A stretch of 35,230 nucleotides of DNA from Variibacter sp. (GTDB taxonomy: Bacteria > Pseudomonadota > Alphaproteobacteria > Rhizobiales > Xanthobacteraceae). Below are positions 15,942 through 25,423 of this stretch, one piece after another. The position numbers and the translations under genes were made by a program. The notes under the pieces are model-generated. The model was not told the DNA's origin and made no database searches. It worked only from the letters and a program-made list of their open reading frames with translations. Location of the stretch: the NCBI GenBank assembly GCA_019689555.1, contig JADGHE010000036.1, positions 1 to 35,230 on the forward strand, given 5' to 3'. The number at the start of each line of letters is the position of its first letter. Position 1 is the first letter of the stretch.

Positions 15942-18001
15942 TGCAAAGCCGCTGGCGCGATGCGGATGCGCGCGCCGCCGTCGAGCGCTATGCCGCGCAC
16001 GGCATCGGCGAGGATTTGGCGCTGCGGGTCTATACGACGCGGCTGCTCGGCAGCGATCCGCGGCTGGTGCTGCACGGCGGCGGCAACACCTCGGTGAAGA
16101 CGGTTCTCCGCGACCTCAACGGCGACGAGGTCGAGGCGCTTTGCGTGAAGGGCTCCGGCTGGGACATGGCGACGATCGAGCCGGCCGGCCTGCCCGCGGT
16201 GCGGCTTGCGCCGCTGCGGAAGCTGCGGGCGCGCGAAACGCTCTCCGACGAAGACATGGTGCGCATCCAGCGCGCCAATCTGCTCGACCCGGGATCGCCG
16301 AACCCTTCCGTCGAGACCCTGCTGCACGCCTTTCTTCCGCACAAATTCGTCGACCACACGCACGCGACGGCCGTGCTCAGTCTCGTGGACCAGCCGAACG
16401 GCGCGGAGCTCTGCGCCGAGGTCTATGACGGGCGGATGGGCATCGTGCCCTACATCATGCCCGGCTTTGCGCTGGCGAAGAAGTCTGCCGAGGTCTTCGA
16501 GGCGTCCCCCGAAATCGAAGGGCTGATCCTGCTCAAGCACGGCATCTTCACCTTCGGCGCCGATGCCCGCGAGTCCTACGAGCGCATGATCGCGATGGTC
16601 ACGCGCGCGGAGGAGCGGCTCGCGCGCGGCCGCAAGACGGTTTTCGCGAGCGCGCCCCTGCCGCAGTCCGTCGCCCCGCTCGCCGCCGTGGCGCCCATCG
16701 TGCGCGGCGCCTGCAGCCTGCCGGACGAAAGGGTTGAAGGCGCCTTCCGCCGCCTCGTCCTCGAATTCCGCACGAGCGACGCGATCCTGAGTTTCGTGGA
16801 CGGCGCCGAGATCGCGCGTTACAGCCAGGCGGGGGTCGTCACCCCCGATCACACTATCCGCACCAAGAACTGGCCCCTGATCGCGCCCGCGCCGGAGGAC
16901 GGCAAGCTCGATTCCTTCCGCGCGGGCACGCGCGCCGCGGCCGCGGCATTCATGGCCCGGTACCGGGCCTATTTCGAACGCAACAACGCCCGCTGCGGCG
17001 GCAAAAAACGCATGCTCGATCCCCTGCCCCGCGTCGTGCTCGTGCCGAGGCTCGGTCTGTTCGGCCTCGGTCGCACGAAAAAGGACGCGCGCATCGCCGC
17101 GGATCTGGCGGAGGCCGCCGTCGAGACCATCGCCGGGGCGGAGGCGATCGGGCGCTTCGAATCGATTTCCGAAGCCGACATGTTCGATGTCGAATACTGG
17201 TCGCTCGAACAGGCAAAACTCAGCGGCGCCGTCGAAAAACCTCTCGCGGGACAGATCGTGGCGATCACCGGCGCGGCCGGCGCGATCGGCGCCGCGACGG
17301 CCCGGGCCTTCGCCGCCGCGGGCGCGGAGGTCGCCCTCCTCGACATCGACGTCGCCGCGGCGCAGGCGCGCGCCGCGGAACTCGGCGGGGCAGCGCGCGC
17401 GGTGCCCTGCGACGTGACCGACGCCGCCTCCGTGCGCGCCGCGTTCGACGCTGTGGCCGAGACCTTCGGGGGCGTCGACATCGTCGTCTCGAACGCCGGC
17501 GCCGCCTGGCAGGGCCGCATCGGCGAAGTCGACGAGTCCGTGCTGCGGCAGAGCTTCGAACTCAATTTCTATGGCCACCAGCGCGTGGCGCAGAACGCCG
17601 TGCGCATCATGCGCGCCCAGGGCACCGGCGGATGCCTGCTGTTCAACGTGTCCAAGCAGGCGGTGAATCCGGGGCCGAACTTCGGGCCCTACGGCCTGCC
17701 CAAGGCGGCGACCCTGTTTCTCGTGCGCCAGTACGCGCTCGAATACGGCGCCGACGGCATTCGCGCGAACGCGGTCAACGCCGATCGCGTCCGCTCGGGC
17801 CTGCTCACGGACGCGCTCATCGCGGAGCGCGCGCGGGCGCGCGGCGTCTCCGTCAAGGACTATATGAGCGGCAATCTGCTCGGTCGCGAGGTCACCGCCG
17901 AGGACGTCGCGCAGGCGTTTTTGCACCAGGCCCTGGAGCTGAAGACGACGGCGGACGTCACGACGGTCGACGGCGGCAATATCGCCGCGGCACTGCGGTA
18001 G
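15938..18001 (+). CDS. Bifunctional class II aldolase / short-chain dehydrogenase (rhamnulose-phosphate aldolase-ADH type)
   Basis: A protein of 687 residues with two fused enzymes. The N-terminal class II aldolase/adducin domain has LVLHGGGNTSVK and metal-binding histidines H140 and H142 in HTHATAV. The C-terminal SDR domain (from about residue 438) has the NAD-binding ITGAAGAIG, NAG, a catalytic S572 and the YxxxK pair Y585/K589. The fusion matches the RhaD aldolase plus alcohol dehydrogenase family, which splits a sugar phosphate and oxidises the resulting lactaldehyde. No other rhamnose genes are nearby, so the substrate is uncertain. Its ATGATG start overlaps the rne stop (15939-15941), with AAGGG just before it, implying coupled translation. 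An upstream in-frame start at 15911 lies inside rne and is less likely. Confidence 0.88.
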   Translation: MMQSRWRDADARAAVERYAAHGIGEDLALRVYTTRLLGSDPRLVLHGGGNTSVKTVLRDLNGDEVEALCVKGSGWDMATIEPAGLPAVRLAPLRKLRARETLSDEDMVRIQRANLLDPGSPNPSVETLLHAFLPHKFVDHTHATAVLSLVDQPNGAELCAEVYDGRMGIVPYIMPGFALAKKSAEVFEASPEIEGLILLKHGIFTFGADARESYERMIAMVTRAEERLARGRKTVFASAPLPQSVAPLAAVAPIVRGACSLPDERVEGAFRRLVLEFRTSDAILSFVDGAEIARYSQAGVVTPDHTIRTKNWPLIAPAPEDGKLDSFRAGTRAAAAAFMARYRAYFERNNARCGGKKRMLDPLPRVVLVPRLGLFGLGRTKKDARIAADLAEAAVETIAGAEAIGRFESISEADMFDVEYWSLEQAKLSGAVEKPLAGQIVAITGAAGAIGAATARAFAAAGAEVALLDIDVAAAQARAAELGGAARAVPCDVTDAASVRAAFDAVAETFGGVDIVVSNAGAAWQGRIGEVDESVLRQSFELNFYGHQRVAQNAVRIMRAQGTGGCLLFNVSKQAVNPGPNFGPYGLPKAATLFLVRQYALEYGADGIRANAVNADRVRSGLLTDALIAERARARGVSVKDYMSGNLLGREVTAEDVAQAFLHQALELKTTADVTTVDGGNIAAALR

Positions 18002-18007
18002 CCGTGC

Positions 18008-18023
18008 CGGCGCCCTGGCGCCG
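18008..18023. terminator. Hairpin between convergent aldolase-SDR and accC
   Basis: CGGCGCC (18008-18014) and GGCGCCG (18017-18023) form an inverted repeat with TTTA directly after it on the plus strand. It lies seven bases past the aldolase stop and touches the accC stop (18025-18027). A hairpin in this 23-bp convergent gap could stop both transcripts. Confidence 0.4.
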
Positions 18024-18024
18024 T

Positions 18025-19377
18025 TTACCCCTCGATCCCGCCGCGGGCGAGGAAGCGCTCGAGCCAGTGGATGTGATAGTGGCCGTCGATGATGTCGGCG
18101 TCGCGCACCAGCGCGCGGAAGAGCGGCAGCGTGGTCTCGACGCCGTCCACCACGAATTCGTCGAGCGCGCGGCGCAGCCGCATCAAACATTCGGTGCGCG
18201 TCTTGCCGTGCACGATGAGCTTGCCCAGCAGCGAATCGTAGTACGGCGGAATCGAATAGCCTTGATAGACCGCCGAATCGACGCGCACGCCAAGCCCGCC
18301 GGGCGGATGGTAATGCACGATCTTGCCCGGCGAGGGCCGGAACGACACCGGATTTTCCGCATTGATGCGGCACTCGATGGCGTGTCCGTGCAGCCTGAGC
18401 TCGTGTTGCGCGATCGGCAGGTCGGCGCCGTCCGCCACGCGGATCTGCTCGAGGATGAGGTCGATGCCGGTGACCATCTCCGTCACCGGGTGCTCGACCT
18501 GGATGCGCGTGTTCATCTCGATGAAGTAGAACTCGCCATCCTCGTAAAGGAACTCCACCGTGCCGACGCCGAGATAGCGGAGCTCGCGCATGGCACGGGC
18601 GACGATCTCGCCGATCTCTTCACGCGCGGTCGCGTTCAGCGCGGGCGACGGGCTTTCCTCCCAGAGCTTCTGGTGGCGGCGCTGCAGCGAACAGTCCCGC
18701 TCGCCGAGATGGATGGCGCCGCCGCGTCCGTCGCCCAGCACCTGCACCTCGATGTGCCGCGGCGTCTCCAGATATTTTTCGATGTAGACGGCGTCGTCGC
18801 CGAAGGCGGCCTTCGCCTCCGCCCGCGCGGTCGAAAGCGCAGAGCCGAGCTCCTCCTCGCTGCGCGCAACCTTCATGCCGCGCCCGCCGCCGCCGGCCGC
18901 CGCCTTCACCAGCACGGGAAAGCCGATCTCGCGCGCGACCGCGATCGCCTGCGCGTCGGAGGAGACGCCGCCCTCCGAACCCGGAACCACCGGAATGCCG
19001 AGACGCTTCGCGGTGCGTTTGGCCTCGATCTTGTCGCCCATCAGGCGGATGTGCTCGGGCTTGGGCCCGATGAAATGGATTCCGTGCTCGCCCAGGATCT
19101 CGGCGAAGCGGGCGTTCTCCGAGAGGAACCCGTAGCCCGGATGCACGGCGTCGGCGCCGGTGATCTCGCAGGCCGCGAGGATCGAATAGATATTGAGATA
19201 GCTGTCGCGCGCCGGCGGCGGGCCGATGCAGACGCTCTCATCGGCGAGCCGCACATGCATCGCATCGGCATCGGCGGTCGAATGCACGGCGACGGTCGCG
19301 ATGCCGAGCTCCTTGCAGGCGCGCAGGACGCGCAGGGCAATCTCGCCGCGGTTGGCGATCAGAATCTTCTCAAACAT
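18025..19377 (-). CDS. accC: Biotin carboxylase subunit of acetyl-CoA carboxylase
   Basis: A protein of 450 residues, the usual AccC length. It carboxylates the biotin of AccB using ATP and bicarbonate, the first half of malonyl-CoA synthesis. The N-terminal domain starts [14 protein letters not shown]. The ATP-grasp glycine loop is [11 protein letters not shown]. The catalytic region has [26 protein letters not shown], with the metal-binding Glu and the conserved NTRIQVEH. No BCCP domain is fused, so it is a stand-alone subunit and not a pyruvate or propionyl-CoA carboxylase alpha chain. It lies 67 bp downstream of accB on the same strand, as the last gene of aroQ-accB-accC. Confidence 0.98.
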   Translation of the reverse strand: MFEKILIANRGEIALRVLRACKELGIATVAVHSTADADAMHVRLADESVCIGPPPARDSYLNIYSILAACEITGADAVHPGYGFLSENARFAEILGEHGIHFIGPKPEHIRLMGDKIEAKRTAKRLGIPVVPGSEGGVSSDAQAIAVAREIGFPVLVKAAAGGGGRGMKVARSEEELGSALSTARAEAKAAFGDDAVYIEKYLETPRHIEVQVLGDGRGGAIHLGERDCSLQRRHQKLWEESPSPALNATAREEIGEIVARAMRELRYLGVGTVEFLYEDGEFYFIEMNTRIQVEHPVTEMVTGIDLILEQIRVADGADLPIAQHELRLHGHAIECRINAENPVSFRPSPGKIVHYHPPGGLGVRVDSAVYQGYSIPPYYDSLLGKLIVHGKTRTECLMRLRRALDEFVVDGVETTLPLFRALVRDADIIDGHYHIHWLERFLARGGIEG

Positions 19378-19444
19378 AGCCGCAGACCGATGCCGCGGGT
19401 GTTCTCGTTCGTGAGTGCCGGCTGTCGAGGCTCATCGCGTCTCG

Positions 19445-19921
19445 TCAACGCTCTTCGATGATCATCAGCGGCTCGCCGAACTCCACCGGCTGGCCGTCCT
19501 CGATGAGGATCTGCACGACGGTGCCGGAATGCGGCGCAGGAATGTGGTTCATCGTCTTCATCGCCTCGATGATCAGCAAGGTGTCCCCCGCCTTCACGAC
19601 GGTGCCGACATCGACGAAGGGTTTCGCGCCCGGCTCCGGCGAACGATAGGCCGTGCCGACCATCGGCGACAGCACGACGCCGGGGTGGGCGGCCGGGTCG
19701 GCGGCGGCGCGCGAAGCCGCGGCCGGCGCGGAAGCCGCGGCGACCGGCGGCGGCGCCGCCGCGGGCGCCGGAGCGGAAACCTGAACCGCCGTCGGCTGCC
19801 GCGCCACGCGCAGGCGCAGCCCCTCCTGCTCGAACTCGATCTCGGTCAGTCCGGTCTCGTCGAGCAGCTTGGCGAGGTCGCGGATCAGTTCATGATCGAT
19901 CGAGGCCTTGCGGTCAGTCAT
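19445..19921 (-). CDS. accB: Biotin carboxyl carrier protein of acetyl-CoA carboxylase
   Basis: A protein of 158 residues. An N-terminal helical part (about 1-45) is followed by an Ala/Pro-rich swinging linker (about 50-75) and a biotinyl domain with the attachment motif EAMKTMN, where K122 is the biotinylated lysine. It carries the carboxyl group from AccC to the carboxyltransferase. The start codon shares four bases (ATGA, 19918-19921) with the aroQ stop, so translation of the two is probably coupled. The longer open frame upstream overlaps aroQ and is rejected. Confidence 0.97.
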   Translation of the reverse strand: MTDRKASIDHELIRDLAKLLDETGLTEIEFEQEGLRLRVARQPTAVQVSAPAPAAAPPPVAAASAPAAASRAAADPAAHPGVVLSPMVGTAYRSPEPGAKPFVDVGTVVKAGDTLLIIEAMKTMNHIPAPHSGTVVQILIEDGQPVEFGEPLMIIEER

Positions 19922-20400
19922 GGGCGCATCCTTGCCGTGCGCCCACCGGCGCCTTGCTTCGTGCCGAGGAGCGCGGCGAGTCCGTCGATCGCAAGCCCGT
20001 AGCCTTCGATCCCGAAGCCGCAAATGACGCCTCGCGCCGCCAGCGACACATAGGAGCGATGGCGGAAATGTTCGCGCGCGTGAATGTTGGTGATGTGAAC
20101 CTCGAAAACGGGAAGATCGGTCGCAGTGAGTGCATCGAGAATTGCAACTGAAGTATGAGTGTATCCGGCGGCATTGATCACGATCGCCAGAGCGCCCTTG
20201 GCTCGCGCCTCGTGGATCGACTCGATGATCTCCCCCTCGCTGTTCGACTGCCGAAAGACCACCTCGAGGCCGTGGCGGGCCGCGCGGTCGCGGCACAAGC
20301 GCTCGACGTCGGCCAGCGTCGCGCGGCCGTACTTCTCCGGCTCGCGCGCCCCCAGCAGATTGAGGTTGGGGCCGTTGAGAACGTAGATCGTGTCCGCCAT
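19918..20400 (-). CDS. aroQ: Type II 3-dehydroquinate dehydratase
   Basis: A protein of 160 residues, typical of the type II enzyme, which removes water from 3-dehydroquinate in the shikimate pathway. Visible motifs are [11 protein letters not shown] at the N-terminus, EKYG with the catalytic tyrosine, [26 protein letters not shown] and [18 protein letters not shown]. An in-frame ATG 14 codons upstream (20442) gives an unlikely Arg-rich extension; the ATG at 20400 starts directly at the conserved fold. It is first in the aroQ-accB-accC unit, with a possible -10 element about 50 bp upstream. Confidence 0.97.
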   Translation of the reverse strand: MADTIYVLNGPNLNLLGAREPEKYGRATLADVERLCRDRAARHGLEVVFRQSNSEGEIIESIHEARAKGALAIVINAAGYTHTSVAILDALTATDLPVFEVHITNIHAREHFRHRSYVSLAARGVICGFGIEGYGLAIDGLAALLGTKQGAGGRTARMRP

Positions 20401-20451
20401 GCTTCGTCCGAGGCGTCCGCAGCGAGACTCGCGCCGGTTCACGCCGCCACG

Positions 20452-20480
20452 GTTATAGGTTCCGTCGATCGTGAGGGGAA
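20452..20480 (-). promoter_or_regulatory. Candidate promoter of aroQ-accB-accC
   Basis: On the minus strand TATAAC (20452-20457) differs from the -10 consensus at one base. TTCCCC, 17 bp upstream, is only a weak -35. The element is about 50 bp before the aroQ ATG and is the best -10 match seen in the gap after the dsbA-like gene. Confidence 0.4.
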
Positions 20481-20486
20481 GACTTT

Positions 20487-20527
20487 AAGCCCCCGGTGCG
20501 GGCCGGCATTCACCGGCGGTCGGGCTT
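20487..20527. terminator. Two-part hairpin downstream of the DsbA-like gene
   Basis: AAGCCC-CCGGTG (20487-20498) pairs with CACCGG (20511-20516) and GGGCTT (20522-20527), with a five-base asymmetry. It lies between the dsbA-like stop (20640) and the aroQ promoter region, where it would separate the two transcripts. The T run (TTTT) is on the plus-strand side, so it is not a textbook terminator for the minus-strand gene. Confidence 0.35.
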
Positions 20528-20639
20528 TTCGGCGACGGGAGAGCGTTCGCTGCTCGTGCGAGCGCGCGGCCGCCCTCTTCGTCGCCGCCAACCCTCATGC
20601 TGGCGCCGCGGCTTCGTCCTCGCTTCTACGACCCGATGG

Positions 20640-21419
20640 CTACCGCGTGGCGCTGCTCGACTTTTCGCGCGCCTCCTGGATCTCCTTGCGCAAATTCGCG
20701 ATGCCGACGGCGCCCGGCACGATGGCATGGCCGATGACGTAGGTCGGCGTTCCTTCGATGCCGAGGGCCTCGGCAAGCCTCATGCTTTCCTCGATCGCGG
20801 CTTGAACCTCGGGGCTGCTGAGGTCCTTTTCGATGCGGGCGACGTCAAGCCCTGCGTCCTTGGCGGCTGCGAGCGCCCGCGCCTTGTCGGCCTGCCCGCG
20901 CCCGCCCAAGAGCTTCTGGTGGAATTCGAGGTACTTCTTGCCCGTCTTGTCCTGCATGCGCACGGCGACGGCGACCTGAGCGGCCTCGATCGACCCCGGC
21001 CCGAGCAGGGGGAACTCCTTCAGCACGATCCTGAGGTTCGGATCGGTCTTGAGCAGCTCCATCATGTCGGGAAGCGCGCGCTTGCAGTAGCCGCAGTTGT
21101 AGTCGAAGAACTCGACCAGCGTGACGTCGCCGCGCGGATTGCCCAGAGTCACCTGGTGCGGCGAATTGAACAGCGCCTCGCGATGCGCATCGATCGCGCT
21201 CTTGCGCCGGTCCTGCGCCGCCGCGACCTGCCGCTTCTCCAACTCCGCCACCGCCTCCTGCAGCACTTCCGGATTGGCGATGAGGTATTCCCGGACGATG
21301 CGCTCGATCTCCTTGCGCTGTCCGTCCGAGAACGTCTGCGCGGCGAGCGGCCCAACCGCCACGAGCAGGGCGAGGCCGGCGGCACTCGCCGAAGCGAGCG
21401 GTCGAAACAAAGGCTTCAT
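20640..21419 (-). CDS. DsbA-family periplasmic thiol oxidoreductase
   Basis: A protein of 259 residues with a signal peptide (ALLVAVGPLAA, cleavage near AQ at 27-28). A helical N-terminal extension (REYLIANPEVLQEAVAELEK) of the kind seen in Com1/ScsC-like proteins precedes a thioredoxin fold. The active site is C109-G-Y-C112 in FDYNCGYCKRALP, and the cis-proline loop is GTPTYVIG. It probably forms or isomerises disulfides in the periplasm. It follows the M48 protease gene after 26 bp, so the two are likely one operon devoted to envelope protein quality control (inference). Confidence 0.92.
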   Translation of the reverse strand: MKPLFRPLASASAAGLALLVAVGPLAAQTFSDGQRKEIERIVREYLIANPEVLQEAVAELEKRQVAAAQDRRKSAIDAHREALFNSPHQVTLGNPRGDVTLVEFFDYNCGYCKRALPDMMELLKTDPNLRIVLKEFPLLGPGSIEAAQVAVAVRMQDKTGKKYLEFHQKLLGGRGQADKARALAAAKDAGLDVARIEKDLSSPEVQAAIEESMRLAEALGIEGTPTYVIGHAIVPGAVGIANLRKEIQEAREKSSSATR

Positions 21420-21445
21420 CGGAGCATCCTCTTGGTTCTATGCGT

Positions 21446-22888
21446 TCAGTTCGGCCGCCCCCCGGTGTCGGAGACCGGCGGTTTGTACGAGTAGATGTCG
21501 TCGGCCTTCACCCAGCCCGGCGAGCCGATCGGGAATTGATGGCGGGCGCGGCCGGCAAGCTCCCGCGCCGTCTTGATCTCGCCGGCGGCGAACGCCGCCT
21601 GGGCGGACGCCAGATCGGCCTGCGCCCGGTCGCCCTTGCGGGCGAAGGCTATCGCAAGCTGGCGGAATCCGTCGGGAACCTCCGGCTCGCGGGCGAGCGC
21701 GGTGCGCAGCATGGCGATCGCCTCGTCGAGCACGCCGCGGTCGTTGCTCGCCACCAGCGCCTGGCCGAGCAGAATGCGAACGAGCATCGCATTCGGCGCG
21801 AGGCTGACGGCGCGGCGCAGGGGCCCGATCGCTTCGCTGGCGCGCCCGCTTTCGAGCAGCACCTGCCCCTTCAGCTCGTGGAAATAGGGGTTCGCCGGGT
21901 CCGACTGAATGAGGGCATCGATCTGCGCCAGCGCCGTCCGCAGGTCGGCGTGCCGATAGGCGGAGATGGCGCGGGCATAGCGCGCGGGCAGGCTGTTGTC
22001 GGACAGCGGGTAGCGGCGGGCGATCGCGTCGGGCCGGTCGAGGAAGCCGGACAGTTTGGCCCGCATCAGGTCGTGGCGAAGCTGAAGCTGAGGCGGATCG
22101 GCCTTGTTCCAGTAGGGGCTCGCATGCGCGATGGCCGCCAGCGCCTCGAGCCGCTCGCGCGGCATCGGGTGCGACTGCGTGTAGGGATCGACCCCCTGCG
22201 AGATGAACAGCGTCTGCTCGGCGAAGCGCTTGAACGTGTCGTACATTCCCTTCGGCGACTGGCCCGTCGCCGTCAGGAAGCGGATGGCGGCACGATCGGC
22301 CGACTCCTCATGGCTGCGCTGATAAGCGAGCAGCGACCGCCGCGCGATTTCCGGCTGCGCCGACAGCGCGGCGACGCCGGCGCGGGCGAGACCGTCGCCG
22401 CGGGAGCCGCTCGCCGCCCCGGCGGCGATGGCTCCAGCCCCCAGGAGCATGCCGATCAGAGTCGTGGTCTGCACATTGGCGAGCTCCTGGCGCATGCGCG
22501 CCAGATGCCCTCCGGCGATGTGGCCGACCTCGTGCGCCAGCACGCCGATGATCTGGTTCGGCGTCTGCGAGTCCAGCAGAGCGCCGGCATTCACGAAGAT
22601 GCGGCGCCCGTCCATCACGAAAGCGTTGAAGGTCCGCTGATTGATGATGACGACCCGCACGTTCTGCTGCGCGAGGCCCGCGACCTTGACGATGGGCGCG
22701 AGATAGTCCCGCAGAAGCTGCTCGATCTCGGCGTCACGGATGATGGGCAGGTTCGCCGCACGGGCGGGTTGCGCCCGCACAGGCGCCGTCGCCGCGGCAA
22801 TCGCCGTCAAGGCGGCGACCGCGACCGCGCCTCCGCGTCGCAGCGCGCCGCGCGCGCGAAGGCCCCCGGCTCCGCGCCCTCGTTCCAT
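21446..22888 (-). CDS. Periplasmic M48 metalloprotease with TPR repeats (BepA-like)
   Basis: A protein of 480 residues. An N-terminal signal (AVAVAALTAIAAATAPVRA) leads to a zinc protease domain with H119-E-V-G-H and a downstream HEESAD that supplies the third ligand. A Gly/Ala-rich segment (LIGMLLGAGAIAAGAASG) could be membrane-associated. The C-terminal half has TPR-like helices (NPYFHELKGQVLLESGRASEAI and following). This architecture matches BepA/YfgC, which degrades or assists outer-membrane assembly factors. Starts at 23050 and 22930 are also in frame, but the ATG at 22888 places the signal peptide at the N-terminus and has GAGGA upstream. Confidence 0.9.
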   Translation of the reverse strand: MERGRGAGGLRARGALRRGGAVAVAALTAIAAATAPVRAQPARAANLPIIRDAEIEQLLRDYLAPIVKVAGLAQQNVRVVIINQRTFNAFVMDGRRIFVNAGALLDSQTPNQIIGVLAHEVGHIAGGHLARMRQELANVQTTTLIGMLLGAGAIAAGAASGSRGDGLARAGVAALSAQPEIARRSLLAYQRSHEESADRAAIRFLTATGQSPKGMYDTFKRFAEQTLFISQGVDPYTQSHPMPRERLEALAAIAHASPYWNKADPPQLQLRHDLMRAKLSGFLDRPDAIARRYPLSDNSLPARYARAISAYRHADLRTALAQIDALIQSDPANPYFHELKGQVLLESGRASEAIGPLRRAVSLAPNAMLVRILLGQALVASNDRGVLDEAIAMLRTALAREPEVPDGFRQLAIAFARKGDRAQADLASAQAAFAAGEIKTARELAGRARHQFPIGSPGWVKADDIYSYKPPVSDTGGRPN

Positions 22889-23059
22889 GCGGAGCCCGTT
22901 CCTCGTTGGTCCGTGGCACCCTTTCGCCATCCTCAGCCACCGATGCGAATCCGGCCGTCCGGAGAGCGCGATGCTATAGCAGAGCGGCCCCGTCCGCGGC
23001 ATTTTCGCCCGCCCCGGGGCTCGCCTCGCCGCTCTCGTCGGGCTAAACACGTCGGCCGC

Positions 23060-23077
23060 AAGGAACCGAAGGAACCG
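23060..23077. repeat. Short tandem repeat, two 9-bp units
   Basis: AAGGAACCG is repeated twice without a gap, 57 bp before the aminotransferase start and between two divergent genes. It contains GGAAC, the -35 motif of EcfG-type sigma factors, but no CGTT is at the proper distance, so no promoter is called. Confidence 0.6.
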
Positions 23078-23133
23078 ACGGAATACGGCGAGAGCGGGGC
23101 GCCGGGTTCCGCCTGCGCGGAAAGGTCTGGCTC

Positions 23134-24315
23134 ATGCTCATCGACAAGGCGCGGCGCCTGCTCAACCCCTCTGCCCGCAGCAACGTCGCCCCCTTCATCG
23201 TCATGGAGGTGATGGAGGCCGCGGCCCGCATCGAGGCCTCGGGCGGGCACGTCATCCATATGGAGGTCGGCCAGCCGGTGGCGCCGGCCCCGAGCACCGC
23301 GATCGCCGCCGCCCAGGCGGCGCTCGCGGCCAAGCGGGTCCCCTATACGGCCGCGCTCGGCATCCCCTCGCTACGCGCGCGCATCGCGGCTCACTACGTC
23401 GAAAGCTACGGCGTCGATCTCGACCCCGAGCGCGTCGCGGTGACGACGGGCTCGTCCGGGGGGTTCATCCTCGCCTTTCTCGCCCTCTTCGATCCCGGCG
23501 ACCGGGTCGCCATCGCCTCGCCGGGCTATCCGCCCTATCGCCACATCCTGCGCGCGCTGGGTTGCGAGCCGGTTCTGATCGAAACGGACGCGGCGACCCG
23601 CTGGGCGATCACGCCCGAGGCGCTGCTCGCCGCCCATCGCACCGCTCCGCTTAAGGGCGTCGTCGTCGCAAGTCCAGCCAATCCGACCGGCACGATGATG
23701 GAGGCGCAAGCCCTGCAAGCGCTGATCGAGGCGGCGGAGGACGCCGGGATCCGCTTCGTCTCCGACGAGATCTACCACGGACTCGATTACGCCTTTCCGG
23801 CCGAGACGGCGGTGCGGTTCTCCGACCGGGCGGTAGTCATCAACTCCTTCTCCAAGTACTTCTGCATGACCGGCTGGCGCGTCGGCTGGATGGTGCTGCC
23901 GCCCACGCTCGTGCGCCCGGTGGAGCGGCTTCAGCAGAACCTTGCGATTTCGGTGCCGACGCTCTCGCAGATAGCCGCCGAGGCGGCGTTCGACGGTCGC
24001 GCCGAGATGGAAGCGGTCAAGCACGGATACGAGGAGAACCGGCAGATCCTCCTGCGCGGCCTGCCGGAGGCCGGGTTCGACCGCATTCTGCCGGTGGACG
24101 GCGCCTTCTATCTCTATGCAGACGTTTCGCGCTTCACGGAGGACAGCCTCGATTTCGCCAAGCGCATGCTCGAGCAGGCGGGGGTCGCCGCAACGCCGGG
24201 CGTCGACTTCGATCCGCTGCGCGGTCGGCACTTCCTGCGCTTCTGCTATGCGGGGGCAGCCGCGGAAATGCACGAGGCCGTCGAGCGCATCGGCCGCTGG
24301 CTGCGACGGGGCTGA
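23134..24315 (+). CDS. PLP-dependent class I/II aminotransferase
   Basis: A protein of 393 residues with fold-type I features: ASPANPTGTMM, SDEIYHGLDY with the PLP-binding Asp and Tyr, SFSKYFCMTGWRVGWM with the Schiff-base lysine, and a late FLRFCYAG holding the substrate-carboxylate Arg. This places it in the AspAT-like group acting on aspartate, aromatic or related amino acids; the exact donor cannot be read from sequence. The start is well supported by GGAAAGG eight bases before ATG. It diverges from the M48 protease gene and ends before a strong hairpin. No biosynthetic partner lies next to it. Confidence 0.9.
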   Translation: MLIDKARRLLNPSARSNVAPFIVMEVMEAAARIEASGGHVIHMEVGQPVAPAPSTAIAAAQAALAAKRVPYTAALGIPSLRARIAAHYVESYGVDLDPERVAVTTGSSGGFILAFLALFDPGDRVAIASPGYPPYRHILRALGCEPVLIETDAATRWAITPEALLAAHRTAPLKGVVVASPANPTGTMMEAQALQALIEAAEDAGIRFVSDEIYHGLDYAFPAETAVRFSDRAVVINSFSKYFCMTGWRVGWMVLPPTLVRPVERLQQNLAISVPTLSQIAAEAAFDGRAEMEAVKHGYEENRQILLRGLPEAGFDRILPVDGAFYLYADVSRFTEDSLDFAKRMLEQAGVAATPGVDFDPLRGRHFLRFCYAGAAAEMHEAVERIGRWLRRG

Positions 24316-24328
24316 GACCATCTGGACT

Positions 24329-24350
24329 GCGCGGATCAGCAGATCCGCGC
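24329..24350. terminator. 9-bp perfect hairpin after the aminotransferase gene
   Basis: GCGCGGATC (24329-24337), loop AGCA, GATCCGCGC (24342-24350). It lies 13 bases past the stop, between this gene and the convergent binding-protein gene. No T tract is present. It is likely a bidirectional transcription barrier. Confidence 0.5.
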
Positions 24351-24421
24351 GGCGGCCGACGAGAGCGGGTTGGCGGGTGCCAAACGCCCCGGCTCGCCGG
24401 CCGCCGTGCGGGATGATCCGG

Positions 24422-25423
24422 CTACGCCGGAATCTTAACGCCGGTTTCGCGCACCACGCTCGACCACAGGGCGAGTTCGCGGTCGATGAGCGCAGCGAAG
24501 TCCTCGGCCGAGCCTTCCGCCGGCGAATAGGCCGCCTGCAGGAGGCGCTCCTTTACCTCGGGTTTCTGGCTGCAGCGCGCGATCTCGCGGTTGATCGCCG
24601 AGACGATGGCGGGCGGCAGGCCTGCGGGCCCGAAGACACCGAGCCACAGCAGCAGCTCGAAGCCGGGGAAGCCCTCCTCGGCGAAGGTCGGCAGATGCGG
24701 GGCGGCCTCCGAGCGGGTCGATCCCGTCACGGCGATCTGACGCACCTTCCCCGCCTGCTCGGCGCCGCGCGAATTGCCGATCGTATCGATGGTGAAGTGC
24801 AGGGCGCCGGACGCAACCCCCTGCACCTGGGCCGGGGCGCCGGTGTAAGGAATGTGCACCGCCTGGATCCCGGCCCGCTTGCAGAACAGCTCCGCCACCA
24901 GATGACCACCGGTCCCGATGCCGATCGAGCCGAAGTTCAGCTGGCCCGGCCGCTCCTTCGCATAGGCGACGAGCTCGGGAATCGTCTTCACCGGCAGGTC
25001 GGCGTTGACGATCAGGCAGAACGGGTAGCTGATGAGCAGGCCGATGGGCGTGAAGGCCTTTCTCACGTCGAAGGCGGGCTTCGGGGCCACCAGCGGAGCG
25101 AGGAGCACGTGGCTGTTGGCCGCGCACAGAAGCGTGTAACCGTCCGGCGCCGCGCGAGCGACGTTGAGGCTGCCGATCGCGCCCGACGCGCCCGGCTGGT
25201 TTTCCAGCAGGAAGGCCTGTCCGAAAACCTCGCGGAAGTGGTCCGCGTAAATGCGATAGTTCTCGGCGGGGCCGCCGGCGCCCGAGGGAACGATCGTGCG
25301 CACCGGTCGCGACGGCCAGCCGTCAATCGTCACCTTGGATTGCGAGACGGCCGGTCGGCCCGCTGCCGCCAGTCCCGCCGTTGCGACCGCGCCCGCAACA
25401 AAATGACGCCGCGTAAGTTTCAT
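24422..25423 (-). CDS. Bug/TctC-family periplasmic binding protein
   Basis: A protein of 333 residues. The N-terminus has a twin-arginine-like signal (TRRHFVAGAVATAGLAAAG), unusual among mostly Sec-exported binding proteins. The mature part shows the Bug pattern: WPSRPVRTIVPSGAGGPAE, ENQPGASGAIG, LNFGSIGIGTGGHL, IPYTGAPAQVQGVASG and VFGPAGLPPAIV. Such proteins bind carboxylates, for tripartite tricarboxylate transport or for sensing. No TctA or TctB gene is in the window, so the partner is elsewhere or missing. The ATG at 25423 follows AAGGAG. A small hairpin (24417-24431) overlaps its stop codon. Confidence 0.92.
   Translation of the reverse strand: MKLTRRHFVAGAVATAGLAAAGRPAVSQSKVTIDGWPSRPVRTIVPSGAGGPAENYRIYADHFREVFGQAFLLENQPGASGAIGSLNVARAAPDGYTLLCAANSHVLLAPLVAPKPAFDVRKAFTPIGLLISYPFCLIVNADLPVKTIPELVAYAKERPGQLNFGSIGIGTGGHLVAELFCKRAGIQAVHIPYTGAPAQVQGVASGALHFTIDTIGNSRGAEQAGKVRQIAVTGSTRSEAAPHLPTFAEEGFPGFELLLWLGVFGPAGLPPAIVSAINREIARCSQKPEVKERLLQAAYSPAEGSAEDFAALIDRELALWSSVVRETGVKIPA

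Noticed and set aside
15776-18373. An 865-residue minus-strand frame opposite the aldolase/SDR gene
   Set aside because: It is antisense to a gene with intact catalytic residues and overlaps the ends of rne and accC.
20452-20530. Strings resembling parts of an FMN riboswitch (ACGGTTATAG and CACCGGCGGT on the plus strand)
   Set aside because: The pieces are in the wrong order, the conserved GGGTGAAATTCCC segment is absent and no plus-strand riboflavin gene follows.
23062-23094. An EcfG-type general stress promoter (GGAAC) upstream of the aminotransferase
   Set aside because: No CGTT occurs at the required distance from either GGAAC copy.
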